64,000 nucleotides of DNA from Microvelia longipes (taxonomy: Eukaryota > Arthropoda > Insecta > Hemiptera > Veliidae), in assembly GCA_018340805.1 (NCBI GenBank), contig JACMZG010001913.1, positions 30,808,127-30,872,126 on the forward strand, read 5' to 3'. The translations under genes and the position numbers were made by a program. Below the pieces are notes generated by a model. It was given only the letters and a program-made list of their open reading frames with translations, made no database searches and was not told the DNA's origin. This document shows, in pieces, positions 12,296-22,891 of the stretch (position 1 is its first letter; every line of letters begins with the position of its first letter).

Positions 12296-13013
12296 TTGCA
12301 AGCTACTAGATTCAGCGCTGCGAAGGACGTGTGCGGACAACTCATGAACTAACACCGACAGCTTTCCAAAAATAAACAATTATATTTTTAAATTGATGTA
12401 AACTATAGCAATTATTAGTCATGACAGCAACATTTACTGTAACAATCAAATTATTTTCTCTTTGTTTCTTTTTATTTTAACTAAATATAAAATGGTTCGA
12501 AAAAAGTTTTCTGCATTGTGATAAACTTCTACAGCTATCACTGCTACTGATGGCAAGCATGTGAATTTTATTAATAAATTAACTTATTAATTTAATCCAT
12601 TTAATCACGCAGCATATTAACGATGTAATTTAAAGACGTTTTTTGAATTGCCTGTTTCAGGCTGCATTATATGCCAAAATCCATATTCTATGGCGTAAAT
12701 AATTTAGCCACTATTGTTCAAGATATATTTACCTAGTAAATTAATTGAATGAAAAGTGAAGTTACAAGCGATAGGAAGCGTTCTGTAGGAGCTTAAAGAC
12801 GAGAAAGGCCGTGCCAAATGCTTTGGCTAATTAGTAGTATGACTAAACAATGTATGAAAAGTTAATTTGAAACTTAATGTGGGCAAAAAACGGTAATTAA
12901 GCCATACCAACTCATTTGAAAGTAGGTCTGGCCACACTAGCATCGTCAGTAATTTAAATTTTCCCAACATTTAATTGACAGTCTTACTGTTTAAGTATCT
13001 CTCTGTGGTTAAT
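12296..13013 (+). repeat. About 700-bp dispersed repeat abutting CYB5D1 exon 1
   Basis: Collinear with 56484-57214. Shared blocks in order include AGCGCTGCG, GAACTAAC.CC.ACAGCTTTCCAAAA, CTACTGATGGC.AG, CATTTAATCAC, CTGTTTCAGGCTGCATT and a final CTTA(C/T)TGTTTAA. The last match is only about 10-15 bp before the CYB5D1 start codon. The repeat must therefore contain or border that gene's promoter and 5' UTR. Class unknown; no terminal inverted repeats or coding frame seen. Confidence 0.7.
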
Positions 13014-13023
13014 TGTATTATAA

Positions 13024-16000
13024 ATGTCAGAGGTATTGTCAATAATCAACAACCAAACATATATTTTGGAAGAAATGGCGATGACTGATATTGAAATTAA
13101 ATCATTTGATAATGATGGTAAACCAAAAAGGGGGAGAGCTAAACGATGTGGAATCACTGTAAGAGATTTGGAGGGATTAATTAGCAAATATGAAGATAAG
13201 TCACATCCTCACCGTCTTCCAAATTTTCAAGGTCGGTAATATATGTTTTTAAAAGACTCAGGCATTAGAAACTTAATTTGTAAAATAGACTACAGAGACA
13301 AAACTCTAAATTATAACTCTAATATGCTCTTATTGGTATAAGTGCATCTGTTCGATAAATCGGAGCATCTGATCGAAACATTGGAGCATCTTTTCGGATG
13401 GACTTGTGCAAACAGATCATCTATAGGAGGAACAATGAAAATGCTGGTACATCAAGGGGACTTTTAGGGGCTAAAACATAATTTTTGGTGACTCCATGCC
13501 CAAAAAATGTGCCAGTATGTTATTTTTATTAACATTTATTTGATTACTGTAATACTTGATATTAGTATATTACTTTTACGTAGGTTTATATTATATATAA
13601 GATACTTATATTTTTTTCAGATATTACACTGGTTGAAAAAGACGAAAAGCAACGCCTTCGACAAATCTGGGACGAGAGGAAATTGAAACCAAGTGATGTT
13701 GCTCTGCATAACACTCGGAACGATTGCTGGTTATCGTGGAACGAGGTAGTCAGGAATTTAACTCCTGTTGTCAAGAAATGGAGCCAGAGTCCTGCAGTTG
13801 ACAGGATATTGGAGGAAGCTGGAAAGGATGTCTCGCATTGGTTTGATAAGGAAGGAAATGTAAATGTCTTTTTTTAACAAGTTCTTTATTGGCAAAAGTA
13901 TATAATAATTATTTTGGTAAATGTCTTATAAGTCGAAATTGCACCAAGGAGTATCTTAGAATAAACAACATTAACCACGTATTTCCACTCAACATACTTA
14001 ATTGACAGAGCCAGCTTTCGGCAAAATGTGAGCGAAACAAGCTCTGTCCAGTGACTGATAGCGGACTTGGAGGAGCTTGTTCCGCCCACATATCACTGTT
14101 CGCACAGTTAGAGGCATTCTTGCCAAAGCTGCCTCTCCCAATAAAGTATGTCAAGTGGAGAGACGTGGTTGTTGTTTAATGTAATATTTTTTTATTAAAG
14201 ACGCGAATAGAACAAAATAAATAATACACTAAACAACAAAAACGTCCCTCCATTTTACATACTTTATTGGCAGAGGCGGCTTTTGGCAAAAATACCTCTA
14301 ACTGTGCGAACCGTGATATGAACAGTGATAGCTCCTCCAACCATCAACATATTTATTGACATACTACCATGATTAACATACTTTATTGACAGAGCGAACA
14401 TACTTTATTGTATAAAGTAAAACATACTTTTGACAATAGTTTAGATAAACGTAATCTTAATATAAATAGTAAAAATTATGTATGGCTAATAGAGTCAAGG
14501 TAGAGTTTGACATTCAATGTTCTGAAAAAAGTAAAGCAGCGACGCTGGCTACTCGCCTCTGGTTTCAGGGTTTGACTGTCTAATATATCCCATTTATTCT
14601 ATAATATATCTGTTCTATAGGAATGTGTCACCTAAAGAGATATAAATAAATCCGCACAGTTGTATTGATGGTAATGAAAAAGCGGACGAATCAGCCAAGG
14701 ATGTCTCACTTAACTCTTTTAAAGTAAGCCCAACCCAGGAAAAAATCCCAAGACCAACGTTAAAACGGCTAAGTTATGATATACGTTGGGAAGAATGGAA
14801 AGAAATGTTGATACATTCAGAGAGTAAACCGAGAGAGAGTAGAGTAGAGTAGAGTGAGAGAGTAGAGTAATCAGAGATAAATTGTTTGACTAAACAATTT
14901 TCCTAACCGTAGAGAGCAGGTCAAAACAAAAACATTTTTCCAAACCGTAGAGAGCAGGTCAAAAACAAATATATTTCTTACGTGCAAAATTACGGAAGCC
15001 CTTTCTGTTAATATTACAAAAGCATATCTTGACCGTTTTAACGTTATTCCAGATCCATCATGTAGCTGCGATAAAGTAACCCCTCTAACATCTCATTATT
15101 TTTAGTTAAGCGTTACTTCATGCCGAGAGAAGCTCGTTAATTTCTGGCCTGGTCACTATCCTGGACATAAACTAATTTTTAAATGTTTTAATATTTTCTC
15201 TAAGTTCTCTTTGGATTTTGACAAATTAAGTTTATAACTATACACTTATAATATTTCTTATTGATTGATCTTTTAAAAAATGGAAGTATTTCTAAATCAG
15301 TTTATTTATTTATTTTAGAAACATAAATACGTCTATAATCCGATTATTTATTCATTCATAAAACCATAAATATATATTGTATGTATGATTGACTTTGAAT
15401 GGCATAATAATACTTAATGATTCGAATTTTCCTCTCAATTTTATCTCAGTCTAAACATTGCAAATAACAAGTGTAATATTTATATAGAAAATGTGAATAA
15501 AAATATATGCATTTTAGGTAAATTACTACCTAAGGAAAATGTCACACAATTAGACAGTATTGACTGGCTCTGCAGTTTTTATTATTATTTATTTATTTAA
15601 TAATTTTTAATGAACCCTTAAACGGATAAACCACTAGTAGGGCGCTCAGTACAGAATTACAAAAATAACACAAGAACTTAACAAGGCTAAAATTTATCTA
15701 ATTTTTATTATATTATCTAAATTAGATAATTTATCTAAAAAGATAAAAAAAATACAAATCAAGATAACTTCACAAATTTAACGTTATTATAAGAGCAGTT
15801 ATATAACATATTTTGTACCTTAATAAATGAAAAAAAGGGAGTAAAGGAAATAAATAACAGAAATAGATATCACAGCATGGATAATGTGTAGGCTTTGAGA
15901 TAAGAAATAATAAATATAATAAATTAAATCAATGCGTAACAATTTAAATACGAGATAAAAAAATCATAAATAAAATTACAAACAAAACAGTTAGTGTTGG

Positions 16001-19000
16001 GGTGAATTGGCCAACCGATAAGCTGGTTAGCATAAGATGAATAATAGATCGGACTATATTTTTTTTGAAGTGATGGAATGGATAACAAAGCACACATTAT
16101 GATATTAATTTCGTTATTATTATATAGTCATAAGCCCTGTACATTTAGGTGTAATGAGACCCTATAATGATGATGTGTTCTCTTCCTTCCTCTTAATATA
16201 AAATTAGATGTGTTTAAATCGAAAACCTGTGATAAGAATCAAAGGTGGTGATTACCATGATGGTATGATACCATGAAAGTTGATCCACAGGTGATGGTGA
16301 TGCATATGAGTTGGTTAGAAGTGGCAGTGTTTAAGAAATGGTGCTATTAACACTATCACACAACCAAAAAAACTTCCAAGAAATGGTGTTGAAACACAAA
16401 AATAGTGACAGAAATGACTTTAATTAATTTATTATGGAAAAATGCAAACTGAACAATTGATCACCTTTGGTACCACAATTTATCTGCATCGAAAATTTCC
16501 ACAGGTTGCTGGATCACAATTTATCAGCCTGAACAGCCACAGCAACTCTAAACATAGATTTAGAAGTTGCTGAGTCTACGCTGCCTAATAGATTGTGAAC
16601 AGAAATATGCAAAACATGGGTGCGTTGCGGGAGTAGTATACTTCATTAATTCTAGTGGGACCTAAATATGGAGTCAATTAAAGTCTAAGTAGGAACTATG
16701 GTATATATCTCAGATGGATTAAATTAAATTAACAAACATTAAGAACATATAAATAGATGTTATGAGAAGTCCTAACAGTTAGAAATGTTGATAAATAAAT
16801 CATTTATCTGGGTAAAGTTAAACTCTTATAAATAAATATGTATGTCTAAATAAAAATACGAGGAAAAGAAAAATAGAGTAACTTAGTATTCATGAATACT
16901 TAAAATTAAAGTTTAGATAATAATATATTAATCAAAACAAGTAAGAGTCAAGTCTAAAAAAACTTTACTTTTGAGCCACTTGTTAACTTGTTTCACTTTA
17001 TTGTTTGTTTTCCCCTCACTCAGATCTCTTGATATTGTGGTTGTTGATCTATTAATGTAATTACTATGTAATCCATTTTGACTAATTTCTATTTACTTAT
17101 TTTTTATATACTTTGTACTGCATTGTTCTAAATGTATGTTTCTAAATTTATGTTATCAATAAATAAAGGATTTTTTTGAAATTGAAAGTTATCAATAAAC
17201 CGATGAGCTTATAATTAGTTAAGAATTAGCTTTTCCAGAATTGAACGGAGACTATTGCAGGATACAATTTGAGAAAGGGTTATATTATTTATATTTGATA
17301 AGGGTTAGGAATGGAGTTTATGAGTTAAACGAAACGCACTTAGGGGTGACAAGGAAGAAAGTTGTCTGATGTGCAGCCAGCGGCTAACTCTAAGGCCTGG
17401 ATGCAATATTACCACCTGATTCTGCACCTTATCACAGCACAACTCATTAAAAAATTAATTACACTTCCCCTATATTATTCGCTTAGAAGAGCCTATCTGA
17501 CACAAATAATAAACAGATAAGAGTATACTAGCAAATAACATGATTCAGGCAAATATCGTTGCTCTCGTCTTACTATTTCTAATTTGTCAATGTTCATTGC
17601 AATCCTCAGTAATCTGCATTCTCATTTGTTTTATTTAACCAGCTGAGAACCTACATAAGTAAACTGACCGGCACGAGGAGACCATATCTACCGAGAGGAG
17701 AGCTACCGGAAACATATTTAGAAACATACCCATCTGGGTTGAATCCGGATTTTCCAGCTATCCCGTGGTGGAAAAATAAACGTTATATTGTTGGGTATTT
17801 AACTGCCAAAACAAGACAAATTGCCATAACTAATACTCATTCTGTAAAGACTGCTTATATTACGGTAAGCAAGACATGATTTTTTTGTTATTATCCAAAA
17901 TCTGTCATACCCTCTGCCTATGGTACATGGTGGCTACTATAGTACGACACACGTTTAAAATCAGTTGACAGCGTGGGAAAATAGTTTTGAAGAACTGATA
18001 AGATTGTCTTAATTTAAAATTGAGGGCGTAGTTTAACATACAAGTCAACTGATTTTAACTGTGTGCCATACTATAATATCTAGAGTGCTCAAACAGCTAT
18101 ACCTATATGATTCGCAAACCTTGGTTATCGCCGCGGACACCAAAGTATGAGCATGGATTAAAGGTAGAATTAGAAATTTTTAATTGTTATAAAAACAATA
18201 TTTAATGACTATAAGAGGCAAAGAAAATCTTATTATAATTAGCTTTGCTAAAAATTTTAGCTTTTAAAGGGACAAGCCAGGAAAAAGGTGGATCATTTAG
18301 GATATAAAAAATCGGGGTTCAGGACACCTCGGGCATTTCCTCTCAACTTTAGACCCGCTTCCCTCTTTCTCAGACTATGGAAATCATCAAATTTTTATTG
18401 GAATACTTCTACGGGCTCGTTTCGCTCGTCCTCAGACAGTATAAGAATATCGGTGTAAATTCAGAAGCTGACCTCGCTTGATGCTGTTAACCAACATTAG
18501 TAATCCAAAATACGGCTGTAAGTTTACAAGCCGAATTGAAATGAAACTTGCAGGTAAACTTGTAGGTTAAGGAGAAGACACTAATATCCCCATGCACATA
18601 TACACACACAACACCCATAGAGACAGCTTGGTATAATCAACTCAGAAGATCTTAAAATACCTAAAATTAATAATTCAGGTGAAATTCCAGTTTAGGGTTT
18701 TCAGTGCAAGCACAATAATTTCCCTATATACTATAATACGACACACGGCTAAAATCAATTGACAGCGCGCCAAAAATCTGTGAGGGAAAGAATTCTATTG
18801 GTTCAGACCGACCACGCTCCTTTCCCCTCCTCCTCATGCCAACCTCGGTATAAAAAAATACCTTTTTCGTAAATAAAATCATAAAAAAGCAACACTGGTT
18901 GTAAATATTTGTAACCTCGCGTCGCTTTTATTTCCCTCATTGTGCATAATCTGTTTGAGATCGTTTCGTTTCATTCCAATCTGTTCAATTTATCCAATTA

Positions 19001-21519
19001 TTACGTTGTTATATGATCTGAGTGCCTATATTTGACGCATGGACATTGACGTATTCTTCAAGCATTTCTTGCTATTTGAGTACAGCGCAGGGTCTGTGGT
19101 TTGTCACCCAAAAGACAGCATTTTTTTTTTTTTTTTTGGAAAATCCCATGTCTTTCATTAGATGACAGTCTTGACTTTTTTAAGTCATGAATGCATATTG
19201 TGTATAATATTGTGTCATATTATTTCTAAAATATGAAACAATACGCATTCAATTATACAAACTTGACACAAAAAAGGAGTTCGTTTTGGAAAAGAGTGAT
19301 TATTGCAGACGATTTATTTAAATTGACAAACTTTTATCATACAACTATATATATATTATGATCCATCGCATTACGTAATTAAAAACTTTAACTCCACTTA
19401 ATTCATACTTCCCGAACAAATTTAAAGCAACACTCAGTTGGTCAATTTATAAAATACAACAATATTTCTACTTAAAACGTAAATTAATATTTTTAAAAAA
19501 ATAAAAAATGCGATATCAAATGAAAACAAATAATAAAAATCAAAAATAACCTGACTTACAGTGTTGCCAGAGTAGGGATTTTTTTTGTTAATTAAAAGAA
19601 GAGATTTTTTTGTTAAAAAAATAGGGTTTAAAGCATTGAGATTTTGGCGGGCTGTCAATTGATTTTAGCCGTGTGTCGTATTTTACCAGTATAAATAAGG
19701 AAAAGTAAAAAGTATATTATGTTAATATGCATATTAACAATTACGATTCAAACCACCGCGATTTGACAATTTTCGTACGAACTTATTTTACAATTTTAAT
19801 TCAACGTAAACCTGATCGCGATTTTTAAGAGTATCTGATAATAAGGCGCGGTCGAATATCTACGGCCTACTGTTAGACGTCACTGTTACATACGTAGTTA
19901 TGTATGTACTAAGTTAGATTAAAAATAAATCGTTGAGTGAATGTAAATACTCTTTGAGATTAACCAAAAGAGCATGCAGATTACGAAAATAGGCTTCATT
20001 TATCACAAATCCGGATAATTACTGAAAATTTTGAAAGAAAAAGTTATAAAAAAAGTTTGTTGGTGATCCAACGTTCTAGAAGGCCGTGTATATTCGACCG
20101 CGCCTTATAGTACATTACGAAAAAAACTGAAGAAAACGGTATTTTTTCCTCCAGCGAAACGCATTTTTTCCTCCAGTGTGGATTTGCAGCGCGAGCAAAG
20201 CTATAGCCTAAGAAGCTATGCAACGAAGTTTTGCTCGTATTTCAAGTACCGTACTTTAGCTACGATTAAATAAAGTATTTTATTACAGCCTTTACATTTT
20301 GCTGGAATCAAATCGTTTCTTCAATAACAACAATCAATATCACTAATTTTTTCAACTGTTATCTACTTTCGTAACAAATAAAAAGTTAATTAGGTAAGCG
20401 AATTCGATAAACCACAAGCACTTATACGAGCAAAAAGCACAGATAATAACCGACAAACTCACTGATAAGAAACCATGGAGAAGATTCTTCTTACTCTTCG
20501 GAAGGTAGTGCAAAAATAAAAAGAATCCCTTGTATTTCTGACACTAGTGGAGAAAGTTAGAAGAATCGTTTACGACAATGTAAAGACGAATTTTCAGTGC
20601 TTGCTTCGAGACATGTAATGTAAATATTGCGTATTAGTCGTCGCAGATTGTCTTTTATCGTTCTTCTTACATCCAATTCCTGCCTTATGTAACAGATAAC
20701 TAGAAGTAATTACAAAAATTATCAAATTATCAACTTTAACTAAGCATATTTACATCATCACAAATTGTGAATATACATATCTACACCAACTGATAATATT
20801 TATATCAACAACCATAGAGATATATTACTATTGGTTGAACTTTGAAACATCGAAAAAGTAACCTGACCACATTCGATTACCATTATCATCAAATAAACAG
20901 AACAAAAAAAACAGTAAATTATATAGTAGGATGTTTAAAATACAAATCACAACACAATCTGTGGGAATCCAAAAACAATTGATGAATTTTAACCTCTATG
21001 TATTAAGATAGGCTATACTCCCTCTAGTATATATCTCTATGTCAACAACGACTAAGGATATATATCAACACCAACTGATAATATACATAGCAACAACGAC
21101 TAAGGATATACCAACACCAACTGATAATAAACATATCAATAACGACTAAGGATGTACCAACACCAACGATAATACACATATCAAGACCAACTAAAGAGAT
21201 GCATATCAATACCAACTGATTGTATACATATCAACACTAACTAAGGATGATAGGATCTTAATATTTATGATTATGTAACATCAAATCTTTTTAATAGGTT
21301 TGTGAAGAAGACTCCATTGAAGTAATCCAGATGAGGTACAACAAATTTAATTCTAACTCAACAAACTATATTTGGAAATATGATGAGAGGAAATTAGACA
21401 TGAAGAAAACGCTAGACCAAAATAATATACCTGATTATGCGGAAAAATTTAGAAACATTGGTCTACCTGAAGATACATACATTCCGAATTTGTTTCTGTA
21501 TTTTAACGATAATATCTGA
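13024..21519 (+). CDS. CYB5D1: Cytochrome b5 domain-containing protein 1 homologue, complete, four exons, 296 aa
   Basis: Exons are 13024-13231, 13621-13859, 17643-17864 and 21298-21519 (TGA). Phases are consistent (G|AT, then 0, 0). Residues 1-90 are a charged N-terminal region (KPKRGRAKR at about 33-41), longer than in vertebrates; Met18 at 13075 is an alternative start. The cytochrome b5-like domain runs from about 90 to 150 (KPSDVALHNTRNDCWLSW, VVRNLTPVVKK, EEAGKDVSHWFD). The classic HPGG haem motif is absent, as is usual in this family; His142 in VSHWF is conserved. RTYISKLTG and LPRGEL, then IPWWKN (150-200), follow. The C-terminal third (KTRQIAITNT...NYIWKYDERKLDM...LFLYFNDNI) fits the family's beta-grasp-like tail. 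Known CYB5D1 proteins are axonemal, linked to radial spokes and redox control of cilia; in an insect this would imply sperm flagella or sensory cilia (inference). Confidence 0.92.
13232..13620 (+). other. CYB5D1 intron 1
   Basis: Donor GTCGGT is weaker than consensus; acceptor TTTTTTTCAG is strong. Only the donor at 13232 keeps the frame with exon 2, because the nearby GTAATA at 13236 would not. Around 13345-13395 the motif GGAGCATCT recurs with TCGAAA spacers. Nothing else seen. Confidence 0.7.
14067..14340. mobile_element. Foldback element in CYB5D1 intron 2
   Basis: Arms 14098-14178 and 14229-14311 are inverted copies over about 80 bp (GTTCGCACAGTTAGAGG..., CAATAAAGTATGT...). A weaker extension reaches 14067 and 14340 (TTGGAGGAGCT). 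The motif ACATACTTTATTGACAGAG also recurs outside the arms (13990, 14375, 14395). Open frames here are palindrome translations, not genes. Confidence 0.75.
14661..15235 (+). pseudogene. LINE relic: RNase H C-terminus and 3' Cys/His tail
   Basis: The translation begins CIDGNEKADESAKDVS, the GNExADxxAK motif that closes retroelement RNase H domains. It continues PRPTLKRLSYDIRWEEWKEM, breaks at a GAGTA microsatellite (about 14829-14870) and a duplicated AGAGAGCAGGTCAAAA (14908-14962), then resumes TEALSVNITKAYLDRFNVI, PDPSCSCD. The order (RNase H end, helical region, CxC) matches the C-terminus of RNase H-bearing LINEs (I, R1 or Jockey groups). In sense orientation in CYB5D1 intron 2, dead. Confidence 0.75.
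17938..18075. mobile_element. Short MITE, TIR family D (TATAGTACGACACACG...)
   Basis: 138 bp with about 33-bp TIRs: TATAGTACGACACACGTTTA and AAATCAGTTGACAG at the left, complemented at the right (GTCAACTGATTTTAACTGTG, CCATACTATA). The flanks are compatible with TA duplication but the outer TA belongs to the palindrome, so this is not decisive. Confidence 0.8.
18290..18510 (+). repeat. Dispersed repeat R1, copy
   Basis: GGGGTTCAGGACACCTCGGGC..TTTCCTCTCAACTTT, then GGGCTCGTTTCGCTCGTCCT-CAGACAGTA, then ACCTCGCTTGATGCTGTTAAC. The same order is found at 62800-63050. Non-coding. Confidence 0.6.
18730..19690. mobile_element. TIR element of family D, about 960 bp, non-autonomous
   Basis: Left ACTATAATACGACACACGGC-TAAAATCAATTGACAGC and right GCTGTCAATTGATTTTAGCC-GTGTGTCGTAT pair over about 45 bp. 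The ends are the same family as 17938-18075 but with an unrelated interior. No transposase frame inside; the only minus-strand frame (19434-19658) is low-complexity. Confidence 0.8.
19841..20107. mobile_element. MITE, TIR family E (ATAAGGCGCGGTCGAATAT)
   Basis: 267 bp. Left ATAAGGCGCGGTCGAATATC-TACGGCC; right complement ATAAGGCGCGGTCGAATATA-CACGGCC. The TIR is about 28 bp with two mismatches. Interior AT-rich, non-coding. Confidence 0.8.
20781..21250. repeat. Minisatellite, about 46-bp unit, split by a MITE
   Basis: Repeats of TATCAACACCAACTGATAATA followed by CATATCAACAACGACTAAGGATATA. About five recognisable units lie to the right of 21042 and part of one to the left of 20812. Next to the last CYB5D1 exon. 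Confidence 0.8.
20813..21041. mobile_element. hAT-like MITE with exact 8-bp target-site duplication
   Basis: 229 bp. Ends CATAGAGATATATTACTA and TAGTATATATCTCTATG are inverted. TCAACAAC flanks it exactly at 20805-20812 and 21042-21049, and 8 bp is the hallmark of the hAT superfamily. The interior matches the elements at 21679 and 37697 (TTTGAAACATCGA..AAGTAACCTGACCACA, AGATAGGCTAT). No transposase. Confidence 0.85.
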
Positions 21520-21526
21520 TTTTAAA

Positions 21527-21532
21527 AATAAA
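21527..21532 (+). promoter_or_regulatory. AATAAA 8 nt after the CYB5D1 stop
   Basis: The closest poly(A) hexamer to the stop at 21519. It is very near the stop; the next AATAAA (about 21753) lies inside a MITE end, so the 3' UTR is either very short or element-derived. Confidence 0.4.
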
Positions 21533-21678
21533 ATCGGTAGTACCCAAAAAATTTTATTTTTTTGAAAGTTAAAAAAAGAGGAGGCTGCCTTCGAAATATT
21601 GGGGCAGACCAGTAAACAGCCACTTCAATTCAGGACTGTTATGACCCAACTTAACTCTACCACCTTTATCGTAATGTG

Positions 21679-21805
21679 CAAAGAGATATTATTACTAGAG
21701 GGGCACTATAGGTTGCATTTTGAAACATCAAAAAGTAACCTGACCACCTTCGCTTATAAATAAAATCAAGTAATCAGTACAAAATTACAGTAACTTATAT
21801 AGTGA
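21679..21805. mobile_element. Left end of a split hAT-like MITE
   Basis: CAAAGAGATATTATTACTAG-AGGGGC, then TTTTGAAACATC, AAGTAACCTGACCACC and AATCAGTACAAAATTACAGT-AACTTATATAGT. These match the reverse complement of 37697-38003 in order. At about 21805 the match stops and LINE sequence begins; the right half resumes near 27675. Confidence 0.75.
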
Positions 21806-21872
21806 TAAGATCGGTTGATAACAAAGCACATCGTTCGCCGTTTTTAAGTCACATAACTATTAATCTATAAAA

Positions 21873-22891
21873 ATGAGTGGTAAAAATATGTGTGTAAAAT
21901 GTAAAAAAAATGTGTAATGAACCTAAATCTATAATAAATTGCGATTTCTGTGATGATTTGTACCATGTTGAGTGTGCCGAAGTATCAGAGACTGAACGAC
22001 GAGCTCTCAAACTTGTTGGTAAAAGAGTTCTACGGTTTGGTTGTGAATTATGCTTGCAAATTTTTATTAAAACTGCCTTTTCGTTCATAAAAGAGGTAAA
22101 ACAAGAACTTTCATTAATAAAATCCCTATTATTGACATCGCAAACATCGATACCGGCTCAGGCTAACATAACCTGCCATCAGAGTACCGAAGACGAAAAC
22201 TCAATTACAAAAGACACAATTTCCTACCGAAAATGGCGGAAAAGTAGAGCATCCTATTTTGAATAATGATAAATCACAGAAAACACCACAAAATAGTGAT
22301 AACTTAGATAAAAGTACAGCACAAAATAAACATGAAAGCACACCCGAAATTGAACACAAACAAAAACCTTCACTCCAAACAAATCATGAAACTTCTGAAG
22401 ATTCTTGTTGATGTAAAAAAACCCAGGCTGTTTCACAGAAATCTTCTAATAGTAGTGAAGGCTCTAGTATTAATGAAAGAAACAAGTCAACCAATAAGGA
22501 TGACTCAAGTTCAAAACCAAATGCTAAGCCAAATAAATCTACTAAAAACATCAAAAAAATGATGGTTGGAACCAATACCTTTACTTCTGTAAAAACCAAA
22601 GTTAAACAGAACAATAAAGCACTGTTTGTCTCTCGTCTAGAACCCCATACAACATCTAAGGAGGTTGCTGCCTTACTTCAAACAGCAGGCATAAAAAACT
22701 TTAAATGCTCAAAAATGTTAACTAGAGCAAGTAATTCATACTCGTCTTTTCATGTAGAAATCGAGGAACCAGACTTTGAAAAAGTCTTTTGCGAAAACTA
22801 CTGGCCAAACGGTTGCGTTCTAGCTGAATTCTACGGATACCTTAAACCCGGACAACTAAAGGAACCCAGAGATGTATTCACTTCTTCCTGA
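21873..22891 (+). pseudogene. LINE ORF1: PHD finger and C-terminal VSRL domain, broken
   Basis: Starts MSGKNMCVKCKK at 21873, then loses frame for a few bases and continues at 21910 with NCDFCDDLYHVECAE and GCELC. The Cys/His order is C4-H-C3, the PHD-finger pattern found in ORF1 of several CR1-group LINEs. A linker rich in Lys/Ser/Asn follows with stops. The last segment (22559-22891) carries ALFVSRLEPHTTSKEV and FCENYWPNGCVLAEFYG, an RRM-like nucleic-acid binding fold often seen at the end of these proteins. Likely binds element RNA. Confidence 0.75.

Larger units (their letters stand above)
7858..13023. other. Intergenic DNA between ACE and CYB5D1
   Basis: No host coding exon recognised. 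It contains a 30-bp minisatellite (8165-8450), R1- and R2-type repeat fragments (8930-9060, 9180-9440), a repeat around 12055-12285 and a dispersed repeat (12296-13013). The stretch 10340-10530 holds several CTCGGCTTTGCC/CCTCGGCTTTCGCC-like boxes separated by GAGTTAAA, also seen singly near 4305 and 5620. I see nothing in 9450-10080 or 10560-12050. Confidence 0.6.
13860..17642 (+). other. CYB5D1 intron 2
   Basis: GTAAAT donor, TTAACCAG acceptor. Besides the foldback and LINE relic, 15580-15655 holds an (ATTT)n run followed by ACCACTAGTAGGGCGCTCAG. This resembles the reversed tail of 34990-35020 and may be a second SINE-like family. I see nothing in 15700-17600. Confidence 0.6.
17865..21297 (+). 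other. CYB5D1 intron 3
   Basis: GTAAGC donor, TTTTAATAG acceptor. Most of it is accounted for by the elements listed inside it. 20110-20780 has no assigned feature beyond scattered AT-rich DNA and a repeated TTTTTTCCTCCAG.G motif at 20145-20180. Confidence 0.7.

Noticed and set aside
13886..14154. Minus-strand open frames in CYB5D1 intron 2
   Set aside because: They lie across the foldback arm; no protein family, and the palindrome explains the open frame.
20740..21260. CRISPR-like array
   Set aside because: Repeated units with varied segments, but it is a degenerate minisatellite in a eukaryotic intron with no spacers of constant length.
22384..22614. Minus-strand open frame within LINE ORF1
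   Set aside because: Shadow of the Lys/Ser-rich linker of ORF1.
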